Below are positions 1-7,144 of a stretch of DNA of 7,743 nt, piece after piece. Origin of the DNA: Leptotrichia sp. oral taxon 215 str. W9775 (lineage in GTDB: Bacteria; Fusobacteriota; Fusobacteriia; Fusobacteriales; Leptotrichiaceae). The position numbers and the translations under genes were made by a program. The stretch spans positions 1 to 7,743 of the forward strand of contig NZ_KI272864.1 in NCBI RefSeq assembly GCF_000469505.1, written 5' to 3'. Within the stretch, counting starts at the first letter, position 1; every line of letters begins with the position of its first letter. The notes under the pieces were generated by a model. It saw nothing but the letters and a program-made list of their open reading frames with translations, searched no databases and had not been told where the DNA came from.

Positions 1-3000
1 GAATGAACTACTTCTATGGTGACTGGACTGGAACTTATAGAGGAAGAGGGGATAAAACTCCTAATCAAAAATATGAAAGATTTTCAAGCAGTAAGTTTGC
101 AACTTATTCAGGTGGAAAATATGGAATGACAGATTTAAATAGCAAGGTTATAGAACCTATTTCATCTGTGCCTATAGATGCTGCAGTTAAACCAAAAATC
201 CCGATTATAAAAACTGTAGATGCGGCAGAAGCACCAGTATTAACTCCGCCTACTTTAAATATAAGCGTATCAACTGTCGCTCCATCGAATACAACAGTTC
301 CATCAATAACACCACCAAAGGTTAATATTCCAACTGTTACTATGAGTGATGTTGATGGATTTACATTGGCTTTTCCTAGTTCAGGATATTTTTCAGAACG
401 ACATGCTACGCATGTTAATGGAATCTATAATTTAACATCTAGTGATACACAAAGTCGTGCAGGTAGTGGTGGAATGGATGATTATATTTCATATCATAAT
501 TTTACTTATCATTCAGCAGGAATAACTAACCCAACAGAGGTAACAGCAACCATGACTGGTACGGGAAAAGCAAATAATATCAGAGATACTTCAACTTATT
601 ATGGTGGTGGAAGTAGATATGTATTTGTTGATGATGTAAGAAACTTTACAGGTGGAACGAATGCAGGCGCTCGTAATATTCCAACTCATAAAGTAAAATT
701 CACTTTGCGAAATGAAGCTACTATTGAACTAGAAGGACCTGCAATAGCAGCTATGTTGAATGAAGAAACTTCATGGACAGATGGAGATACTACTACTAAT
801 ATTACAAATATGGGTAGTATTAATGATGAAAATGAAAATAAGACTGGTTCATATAGTGGAACATTAAGAGGGAATGCATCTGGAAGTATCCCAGCTTATA
901 ATAAAACGATTACAGCAAACTCTAAAAATAAACTTGGTTATAAAGTGGGTATGACACAGACAGTTGAGGAAACTGTTGATTGGACTAGTGGAACTAATTA
1001 TGAATTTTTTAATGGTAGCGATACAGCAAATGCTTCTTTTACTGGTTTTAATACTTTTGATTCAACATTGGAAGCAGCTATTAGAAATAATAATAATCTT
1101 ACTTCGCTTGGAACAAAAGGAAAAAATACTAAATTAGATGGAACAACTAATAATTTTGCTCAAGATGGTGTTATACATTTTAATGGAGATTTCTCTACTG
1201 GTATACAGATTGCTTCTGAAAATAGAACTAGTAGTAATTTTACCCCAAGTACTTGGAGAGATACAAATGCACGCTCATTAGTTAGAGCTGTTAATAAATC
1301 GAATGGTTATATCCAGTTAGATGGGTCACATTCTTATGGAATGAAATTAGCGGGTACAGCTTTGCATACTGATAGTAAAGATTATAATGACAATACTTCA
1401 AATGGTTCTTACTTGGCTAATGAAGGTTTGATTTTAATTTCAGGATCATATGATACAACAGTAAATAGTAAAGGATCATCTGCGGGTATTGCAAAATTAA
1501 AAGAAGCAAAATGGTCTTCAGAAAAAACGTTATTTAACAATGGCAGAATTTATGTAGGTGGTGTTAACAATTCTGGAATTTTATTAGAATCAATTTTTGG
1601 AGATACTGTAACAAATATGAACAGTGGAATAATTAATATTGATAAGGCATATAATTTATTTAATAATCCTGATAACACAGTTAATTATTCTAATGCTATT
1701 GCTAAAAATAATGCTGGAATAAGAGTTCAAAGTTATGAAACAACAGCAGCTACTGATACAGCATTAGGAAGCCCTAAAGGTGAAAACAAAGGAACAATAA
1801 ATATCAAGAATGGAGAAAAGAATGTCGGTATTTATGTTTGGGATAAAAATGTTACTATTAATGGTGCTACAGGAAAACAATTAGAAGGTAACAATACTGG
1901 TACAATTAATATTACTGGTGGAACTAACGTTGGTATGATGGCACAGGATGACTCTGGAACAACTAATTTTAAAACTATTATTAAAAATAGTGGAACTATA
2001 GCTGTTGGTGGAAGTGGGTCAATAGGTATGTATACAGCAGATAAAGATTCTTATGCTGAACATACAGGTGGAACTATCACAGCATCATCAAACAATGTTG
2101 GAGTTGTAAATAAAGGACATTTTGATTTCACAGGTGGAACAGTAACTGCAAACGGAACAAATTCAGTTGGAGTTTATTCTGCAAATGGAGCAAATTCAGT
2201 TACTAACATAGGAAGTGGAACAGCTAACTCGGCAACATTAACTGTTACTAATGGAGGGGTAGGATTATATGCAGATGCCGGTTCTACACAGACATTAAAA
2301 GGATTAAATGCTACTGTGTCAGGAACAAATACTGCAGGATCAATTTTATTCTATAATATTCCATCAACAGGAAGTACAGCAGGAAAATTTGATTTATCAA
2401 ATAATCCTGGTAGTGCTACAGTAGGTGATTATTCATTTGCATTCTATACTAATAAGAATATATTTACTGGAGGAAATACTGCATTTGCACAATTTTTAAA
2501 TGATTGGAAAAATACAGGAACTGGAAATGGAATAAATTTAGCAATGAGCTCAAGTTCGAGTTTATTACTGGCAGATGTTACTAATGCTTCAAATAAAGAT
2601 ATAGCATTCACTAATATAGTACCACCTGTAACAGGTACAACTTTACAAAATGCTAACTCACAGAAAGTGGCCACACTTAGTGGAGATTATAAATATTTAA
2701 CAATAAAAGGTGCAGATGTAAAAATAGATGAAAATATCGATTTATCAGTTGCAACTAATAAGTTAAATAAAGTTTCAATATATGATTCTAACATAACTGT
2801 AGACACAGGAAAGACTATTCAGGATGGAGCAATGCCAAATGTTGCGGCTTCAACAAATCTGACTGGTCAAGGATATATTCTTGGTGTAAATAATGGAAAA
2901 ACATTGACTAACAAAGGAACAATTACATTAAATTCCACTACACCAGTTGAATTAAAAGTACTGGTTGCAACAGGAGCTAGTTCTAAGGCTATAAATGACG

Positions 3001-6000
3001 GAACTGTTACAAGTAAAATTAATAAAGGAATTGGAATTTATGCTTCAAATGGTGCACAAGGTACTAATAATGGTACAAAAGCTATAACAATGGATGGAGA
3101 TGCAGCCTTTGGTATGGTTGGTGCAGCTGCTGATACAGAAAATAGCGGTGATATTACAATTAATGGAACATCATCAGTAGGAATGTATTCTGTTGAAACA
3201 ACACCTTCAAAAACAGCAGTAAATAAAGGAACAATTACAACAACCGGTGCTAAGAATATAGGAATGGTTGCAGAAAATTCCAATATAACAAATGATGCAC
3301 TAGGAACAATAAAATTAACTAACACTACTGAAAATGTTGGAATGTATTCTAAAGGAACAACTGGAACTATTACAAATGATGGAAAAATTGAAGGAATAGA
3401 TCAGACAATAGGAATTTATGGAAATACTAGTACTGTGTTAGGAAATACATCAAGTATAACTGTTGGAGATTCAGGAGTTGGATTATACTCAAGTACAGGA
3501 GACATCACAGTTAGCTCAGGAGCAAAAATTAAACTTCTGAAAGGTGGAACAGGTACAACTCCAGCAGACGGTGCAACAGGAGTATTTGTGGAAAATAAAG
3601 GTTCAGCAGGAAGTGTAAACGTAAATGTACACGATTTAATTGAAGGTCCGCTTGGTAAAAGATCTTACGGATATTTCTTTAAAGGTGTTAGCAACTTAGC
3701 TTATACAAATACAAATGGAAGTGCCCCTGTTACGTTAGATGATGGAGCAATCTTTATCTATTCAGAAGCAACAGGAGGAACTGGAATACAGAATGCACAG
3801 GATTTAACTGCAGCAGGTAATGATGTAATCGGAATATATCAAAAAGGTGGAATAATAAAGAATAGTGGAAAACTTGATTTTAATACAGGAACTAAAAATA
3901 CAGGTATATACACTAAAGAAGGTACAGCAATAAATGAAGCGGGTGGAATAATCGAAGTGGGAGCTACTAACTTTGGTATGGTTACTTCAGATAATAATAA
4001 TATAAATGGTAAATTAATTAATAACAGTACAATTAAAATAACTGCAAGTAAAGGTACTGGAATGTATTCAGATAGTACAGCTACAGATGCAGTGAAAAAT
4101 AATGGTTTAATAACAGCAGCAGGTGTAACTGATGCAGTTGGTATTTATGGTAAGACAGTAACTAATGAGACAACAGGTACGATTACTATGGGAGATAACA
4201 GTATAGGAATCTATTCTAACGGTGGACATGTAGGAAACTACGGAAACCTTACAGTTGGAGCTAACAAATCAATTGGTGTGCTGACAGTTGGAACAGGACA
4301 AACTGTATCTTTTGATGGAAATATTACAATTGGTAATGATTCATTCGGATTGGTAAATCAGGGAAGTGGAAATCACATTGTTTCTACGGCTTCTAATACT
4401 ACATTAGGAACAGATTCAGTATTTATATATCAAAATGACAGTACAGGACGTGTGGAAAACTATACTACATTAATATCATCAGGAGATAGAAACTACGGAT
4501 TATATGGAAATGGTACTATGGACAATAATGGAACAATTGATTTCTCAACAGGTAATGGAAACGTAGGAATGTATGCAACTACTGGTGGAATTGGTCGAAA
4601 CTATGGTAATATAAAAGTAGGATTTTCTAATACTTCAGCTAAAGAATATGGTGTAGGTATGGCAACTGGATACTATGATGATGATAGAACATCACCAACA
4701 TATGGTCAAACTTTCAACCAAGGAACAATTGAAAACCATGGAACAATTGAAGTAACTAATCCAAATACAATAGGTATGTATGCTGTTGGAGCAGGTTCTA
4801 AAGCTGTAAACTATGGAAACATCAACCTTTTAGGAAGTGAAACAGTTGGAATGTACATTGACAGAGGAGCAGTAGGAGAAAACTGGGGAACTATCCAGAC
4901 AGCGGCAAGTGGACTTACAAAAGTAAAAGGAGTTTACGTTGCTAACGGAGGTTACATTAAAAACTACGGAACAATAAATATTGCGGCTTCAGATTCTAAG
5001 AGTGCAGGAATCTGGACAGATAAAGCGGAAAATGCTGAAGAACATGCAACTGGAGTAAATCCGACTACCGGAGGAAACCAGACAGGAACTTCAACTCCGG
5101 CAATGAAAGTTGCTACAGCTTCTGACATGAAAGATATGGGAGGAAGAACAATAAAAGTTCCGCCTAGAGTGACATCGCCTACAGTAACTGATGTAAATGG
5201 AAGCATAATTCCTATATATCAGGTGGATACAAATGCTGCAACACCGGCACCGGCATCAGCAATTGTAACATCAGCTTCAGGAATTACATCAATAGATCTT
5301 TCAGCAGGTAATTTCTTGAGCTATCCATCAGCTTCAGAAGCTTCAAGCTTAGGAATGTATGTGGATACTTCAGGAGTTAATTACACAAATCCTATTCAGG
5401 GAATAAACAACTTGACTGGATTGACTGACATTGACCTGTTCTTTGGAACAGAAGCATCCAGATATACAACAGCAACAGCAATTGAAGTGGGAGATAATAT
5501 CCTGAAACCTTACAATGATGCTTTAAGTGGAGTTGTAACAGCAGGAACTACATTGAATGTAACATCAGCAAGTTTAACTTGGATGGCACAACCTACTAAA
5601 AATGCTGCAACAGGACTTCTTGACAAAGTTTACTTAGTTAAAGTTCCATATACAATGTTTGCACAGAAAGGTGATACACAGACATATAACTTCTTAGTTG
5701 GACTTGAACAAAGATATGGAGTGGAAGGTTTAGGAACAAAAGAAAAATCAGTATTGGATAAAATAAGTAACTTAAACGGAGGAGAAGGACACATTCTGGC
5801 TCAGGCATTTGATGAAATGAAAGGTCATCAATACTCAAGTATCCAGCAAAGAACTAAGGCAACAGGAGATATTTTGAGTAAAGAGTTTGATTACTTGCAG
5901 GATGAATGGAGAAATCCTAGTAAAGATAATAACAAGATTAAAGTATTTGGTCACAGAGGAGAATATAATACAGATTCAGCAGGTGTAGTTGATTACACAA

Positions 6001-6773
6001 ACAATGCATATGGAGTGGCTTATGTTCATGAAAATGAAACTGTAAAACTTGGACGTAAATCAGGATGGTATGCAGGAGTGGCTAGTAACATATTCAGTTT
6101 TAAAGATCTAGGAGAATCTAAAGAAACTCAAACTATGCTGAAGGCAGGAATCTTTAAGACAATGTCACCTGCATCAGACCACAATGGTTCATTAACTTGG
6201 ACAATTGCAGGAGAAGCATTTGCAAGTATCAACAATATGAAACGTAGATACTGGATTGTAGATGAAACATTTGAAGCAAAATCAGATTACACAACATATG
6301 GTGCGGCATTAAAGAATGAACTTGGATATAATATAAGAACAAGTGCAAGAACAAGCATCAGACCATATGGAGCATTGAGTATGGAATATGGAAGATATTC
6401 TGATATCAAGGAAAAAGGACCAATGTCACTGGAAGTACAAGGAAATGACTACTTCTCAGTACAGCCTGAATTAGGAGTATCATTCAACTATATCCAACCT
6501 GTAGGAGTTAAGAGCCAATTTAAAGCTAGCTTGACAGCAGCGTATACAAATGAATTAGGAAAAATAAACGATGTTAGAAATAAAGCTAGATTAAGAGGAA
6601 CTACAGCTGATTACTATGAATTGAGAGGAGACAAAGAAGATAGAAGAGGAAATGGTAAATTTGACCTTAATATCGGATTTGACAATACAAGATTCGGAGT
6701 AACATTTAATGCAGGATACGATACTAAAGGAAGCAATGTAAGAGGAGGATTAGGATTTAGAGCTATTTACTAA
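1..6773 (+). CDS. Giant type Va autotransporter adhesin, 5'-partial (C-terminal 2256 residues)
   Basis: This is a monomeric autotransporter: a surface-exposed passenger carried across the outer membrane with a C-terminal beta-barrel, most likely acting in adhesion or coaggregation. Residues are numbered from the first in-frame Met at base 3. That Met is probably internal, because no signal peptide or ribosome binding site is visible and the gene runs off the left edge. Domains in order: Pro-rich segment (about 53-112), irregular beta-rich passenger (about 120-813), non-repetitive block (813-1011), regular Gly-[MI]-Tyr rungs (1011-1669), second Pro-rich segment (1692-1752), conserved passenger end (about 1784-1908), helical linker (about 1916-1970) and barrel (about 1977-2256, ending Arg-Ala-Ile-Tyr). 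I find no cysteine. The gene ends in two in-frame stops, TAA TAA. The C-terminal third resembles RadD/Fap2-type fusobacterial autotransporters from memory. The ligand cannot be told from sequence. I see no subtilisin-type catalytic motif, so a protease role is unsupported. Confidence 0.93.
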   Translation, partial: MNYFYGDWTGTYRGRGDKTPNQKYERFSSSKFATYSGGKYGMTDLNSKVIEPISSVPIDAAVKPKIPIIKTVDAAEAPVLTPPTLNISVSTVAPSNTTVPSITPPKVNIPTVTMSDVDGFTLAFPSSGYFSERHATHVNGIYNLTSSDTQSRAGSGGMDDYISYHNFTYHSAGITNPTEVTATMTGTGKANNIRDTSTYYGGGSRYVFVDDVRNFTGGTNAGARNIPTHKVKFTLRNEATIELEGPAIAAMLNEETSWTDGDTTTNITNMGSINDENENKTGSYSGTLRGNASGSIPAYNKTITANSKNKLGYKVGMTQTVEETVDWTSGTNYEFFNGSDTANASFTGFNTFDSTLEAAIRNNNNLTSLGTKGKNTKLDGTTNNFAQDGVIHFNGDFSTGIQIASENRTSSNFTPSTWRDTNARSLVRAVNKSNGYIQLDGSHSYGMKLAGTALHTDSKDYNDNTSNGSYLANEGLILISGSYDTTVNSKGSSAGIAKLKEAKWSSEKTLFNNGRIYVGGVNNSGILLESIFGDTVTNMNSGIINIDKAYNLFNNPDNTVNYSNAIAKNNAGIRVQSYETTAATDTALGSPKGENKGTINIKNGEKNVGIYVWDKNVTINGATGKQLEGNNTGTINITGGTNVGMMAQDDSGTTNFKTIIKNSGTIAVGGSGSIGMYTADKDSYAEHTGGTITASSNNVGVVNKGHFDFTGGTVTANGTNSVGVYSANGANSVTNIGSGTANSATLTVTNGGVGLYADAGSTQTLKGLNATVSGTNTAGSILFYNIPSTGSTAGKFDLSNNPGSATVGDYSFAFYTNKNIFTGGNTAFAQFLNDWKNTGTGNGINLAMSSSSSLLLADVTNASNKDIAFTNIVPPVTGTTLQNANSQKVATLSGDYKYLTIKGADVKIDENIDLSVATNKLNKVSIYDSNITVDTGKTIQDGAMPNVAASTNLTGQGYILGVNNGKTLTNKGTITLNSTTPVELKVLVATGASSKAINDGTVTSKINKGIGIYASNGAQGTNNGTKAITMDGDAAFGMVGAAADTENSGDITINGTSSVGMYSVETTPSKTAVNKGTITTTGAKNIGMVAENSNITNDALGTIKLTNTTENVGMYSKGTTGTITNDGKIEGIDQTIGIYGNTSTVLGNTSSITVGDSGVGLYSSTGDITVSSGAKIKLLKGGTGTTPADGATGVFVENKGSAGSVNVNVHDLIEGPLGKRSYGYFFKGVSNLAYTNTNGSAPVTLDDGAIFIYSEATGGTGIQNAQDLTAAGNDVIGIYQKGGIIKNSGKLDFNTGTKNTGIYTKEGTAINEAGGIIEVGATNFGMVTSDNNNINGKLINNSTIKITASKGTGMYSDSTATDAVKNNGLITAAGVTDAVGIYGKTVTNETTGTITMGDNSIGIYSNGGHVGNYGNLTVGANKSIGVLTVGTGQTVSFDGNITIGNDSFGLVNQGSGNHIVSTASNTTLGTDSVFIYQNDSTGRVENYTTLISSGDRNYGLYGNGTMDNNGTIDFSTGNGNVGMYATTGGIGRNYGNIKVGFSNTSAKEYGVGMATGYYDDDRTSPTYGQTFNQGTIENHGTIEVTNPNTIGMYAVGAGSKAVNYGNINLLGSETVGMYIDRGAVGENWGTIQTAASGLTKVKGVYVANGGYIKNYGTINIAASDSKSAGIWTDKAENAEEHATGVNPTTGGNQTGTSTPAMKVATASDMKDMGGRTIKVPPRVTSPTVTDVNGSIIPIYQVDTNAATPAPASAIVTSASGITSIDLSAGNFLSYPSASEASSLGMYVDTSGVNYTNPIQGINNLTGLTDIDLFFGTEASRYTTATAIEVGDNILKPYNDALSGVVTAGTTLNVTSASLTWMAQPTKNAATGLLDKVYLVKVPYTMFAQKGDTQTYNFLVGLEQRYGVEGLGTKEKSVLDKISNLNGGEGHILAQAFDEMKGHQYSSIQQRTKATGDILSKEFDYLQDEWRNPSKDNNKIKVFGHRGEYNTDSAGVVDYTNNAYGVAYVHENETVKLGRKSGWYAGVASNIFSFKDLGESKETQTMLKAGIFKTMSPASDHNGSLTWTIAGEAFASINNMKRRYWIVDETFEAKSDYTTYGAALKNELGYNIRTSARTSIRPYGALSMEYGRYSDIKEKGPMSLEVQGNDYFSVQPELGVSFNYIQPVGVKSQFKASLTAAYTNELGKINDVRNKARLRGTTADYYELRGDKEDRRGNGKFDLNIGFDNTRFGVTFNAGYDTKGSNVRGGLGFRAIY
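159..338 (+). other. Pro-rich entry segment of the autotransporter passenger
   Basis: Residues about 53-112 are rich in Pro, Thr and Val, with Lys-Pro-Lys-Ile-Pro, Thr-Pro-Pro and Ile-Thr-Pro-Pro motifs and almost no aromatic residues. It separates a short aromatic and basic N-terminal stretch, which contains Arg-Gly-Asp at residues 15-17, from the beta-rich passenger. A role as an extended spacer is inferred from composition. Confidence 0.6.
2439..3032 (+). other. Non-repetitive central block of the passenger
   Basis: Residues about 813-1010 lack the regular Gly-[MI]-Tyr anchor seen on both sides. The block contains a run of five Ser, a Val-Pro-Pro-Val turn, and more Lys, Asp and Leu than the neighbouring rungs. 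It reads as a separate domain or a degenerate stretch of the same solenoid. The edges are set by the last and first clear anchors and are approximate. Confidence 0.5.
3033..5009 (+). repeat. Regular array of about 26 degenerate protein repeats (predicted beta-helix rungs)
   Basis: From residue 1011 to 1669 a motif of the form [Ile/Val]-Gly-[Met/Ile/Leu]-[Tyr/Val] returns 26 times. Anchor positions are 1011, 1037, 1060, 1087, 1113, 1137, 1160, 1193, 1223, 1251, 1277, 1301, 1325, 1353, 1380, 1402, 1425, 1449, 1474, 1499, 1522, 1552, 1591, 1616, 1643 and 1669. Most steps are 22-28 residues and the mean is 26.3. Many units also carry Asn-x-Gly-[Thr/Asn/Lys]-Ile about 10-15 residues before the anchor. 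At 1251 and 1474 Phe replaces the Gly. The repeats are diverged in DNA, so this is an old protein-level array and not a recent tandem duplication. One turn of a right-handed beta-helix per unit is inferred from known autotransporter passengers. Confidence 0.8.
5076..5258 (+). other. Second Pro/Thr-rich segment, C-terminal side of the rung array
   Basis: Residues about 1692-1752 are low in complexity and rich in Thr, Ala, Pro and Val, including Val-Pro-Pro-Arg and Thr-Pro-Ala-Pro-Ala. It follows the last regular rung and precedes the conserved passenger end. It mirrors the Pro-rich entry segment, so the solenoid is bracketed by two flexible stretches. A hinge or processing site is possible, but no protease motif is evident. 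Confidence 0.6.
5352..5930 (+). other. Conserved passenger end and helical pore linker
   Basis: Residues 1784-1908 hold short motifs that I recall as shared among fusobacterial autotransporters: Gly-Asp-Asn-Ile-Leu-Lys-Pro-Tyr at 1830, Ser-Leu-Thr-Trp-Met-Ala at 1857, Val-Pro-Tyr near 1881, and Gly-Leu-Glu-Gln-Arg-Tyr-Gly-Val-Glu at 1900-1908. This position, just before the barrel, is where autochaperone regions sit in other type Va proteins, so that role is inferred. Residues about 1916-1970 are then predicted helical and charged, with Gly-His-Gln-Tyr and Gln-Gln-Arg-Thr, which suits the helix that threads the barrel pore. Confidence 0.6.
5931..6770 (+). other. C-terminal autotransporter beta-barrel domain
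   Basis: The last 280 residues (1977-2256) show alternating hydrophobic and polar strands with aromatic girdle residues, the usual size for a 12-strand autotransporter barrel (PF03797-type). The final three strands are easy to see: around Lys-Phe-Asp-Leu-Asn-Ile-Gly-Phe, then Phe-Gly-Val-Thr-Phe-Asn-Ala-Gly-Tyr, then Gly-Gly-Leu-Gly-Phe-Arg-Ala-Ile-Tyr at the end. A terminal aromatic residue is the expected BAM recognition feature; here it is Tyr and not the commoner Phe. A charged loop at 2186-2218 lies between predicted strands 9 and 10, which would be extracellular, and includes Arg-Gly-Asp at 2208-2210. Confidence 0.9.
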
Positions 6774-6845
6774 TAACTCTTCATACAGAGAAAAAAGCTT
6801 CTGTCAGAAATATAATCTTTAATTCAGAAAATATAAAAAATAGAG

Positions 6846-6880
6846 ACACCGTCAATATTATTTTGACGGTGTTTTGTTGT
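6846..6880 (+). terminator. Intrinsic (Rho-independent) terminator of the autotransporter gene
   Basis: A perfect 10-bp stem pairs 6846-6855 with 6863-6872 around a 7-base loop. Its core is CACCGTC/GACGGTG, by far the most GC-rich stem in the gap. TTTT follows directly (6872-6875), then a T/G stretch. It lies about 70 bases after the stop. The A-rich DNA upstream would read as a T-tract on the other strand, so it may work both ways, though no convergent gene is seen here. Confidence 0.85.
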
Positions 6881-6946
6881 ATTAGAAATATCAATAAGCT
6901 AGAAAAATAGATTGTTTGAATATATATTACTCTTTAAATAAAGTTA

Positions 6947-6971
6947 AGATATATATATAAAATATATATCT
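6947..6971. repeat. Perfect 10-bp AT-rich inverted repeat
   Basis: AGATATATAT at 6947-6956 is the exact reverse complement of ATATATATCT at 6962-6971, with a 5-base spacer. It lies about 65 bases upstream of the predicted -10 box of the FadA-like gene, where a regulator could bind. Alternating AT in AT-rich DNA forms such repeats by chance, so the symmetry is certain but its function is not. Confidence 0.4.
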
Positions 6972-7015
6972 AATATCTTTCGATAAATAAAATGTATAAA
7001 AAAATAAAAATATGA

Positions 7016-7045
7016 TTATACAAATAATTGAAAATGTGCTATAAT
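7016..7045 (+). promoter_or_regulatory. Predicted extended -10 sigma-70 promoter for the FadA-like gene
   Basis: TGCTATAAT at 7037-7045 joins a TGn extension to a perfect TATAAT -10 hexamer (7040-7045). The best -35 match at normal spacing is poor (TTATAC, 7016-7021, 18-base spacer), as is usual when an extended -10 compensates. Transcription would start near 7052 and give a leader of about 185 bases. A weaker alternative is TATAAA at 7180-7185, with no good -35, which would give a leader of about 45 bases. Confidence 0.6.
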
Positions 7046-7144
7046 TAACGAAACAAATGGAAAATACAGTTATCTATAATAAAAAAACATATTTAGACAA
7101 AGAAAAAATAAATAAAAATAAACGGAAGCAGATAAATATAAAGC

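Noticed and set aside
2444..2674. Minus-strand open frame of 76 codons within the autotransporter gene
   Set aside because: Antisense shadow of the long coding frame. It is hydrophobic only because it mirrors Asn/Thr/Gly-rich codons, and no ribosome binding site or family resemblance is seen.
3038..3325. Minus-strand open frame of 95 codons that looks like a membrane protein
   Set aside because: Lies wholly inside the regular rung array. Its Val/Pro/Ile-rich sequence is the reverse complement of Asn/Gly/Thr repeats.
1..5000. Serine protease (SPATE- or subtilisin-type) autotransporter
   Set aside because: No Gly-Thr-Ser or Gly-Asp-Ser-Gly catalytic context or matching His/Asp motifs were seen. 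The passenger looks like a structural adhesin.
3033..5009. CRISPR array or recent tandem DNA repeat
   Set aside because: The periodicity is in the protein, with variable steps and diverged DNA. There are no identical repeats separated by unique spacers.
4964..5206. Minus-strand open frame of 80 codons
   Set aside because: Antisense to the Pro/Thr-rich linker of the autotransporter, with no independent coding evidence.
5638..5838. Minus-strand open frame of 66 codons
   Set aside because: Antisense to the conserved passenger end, whose plus-strand frame is clearly the coding one.
6786..6803. Second hairpin between the stop codon and the terminator (ACAGA/TCTGT)
   Set aside because: Only a 5-bp stem with a 10-base A-rich loop and no T-tract after it, so it is unlikely to be functional.
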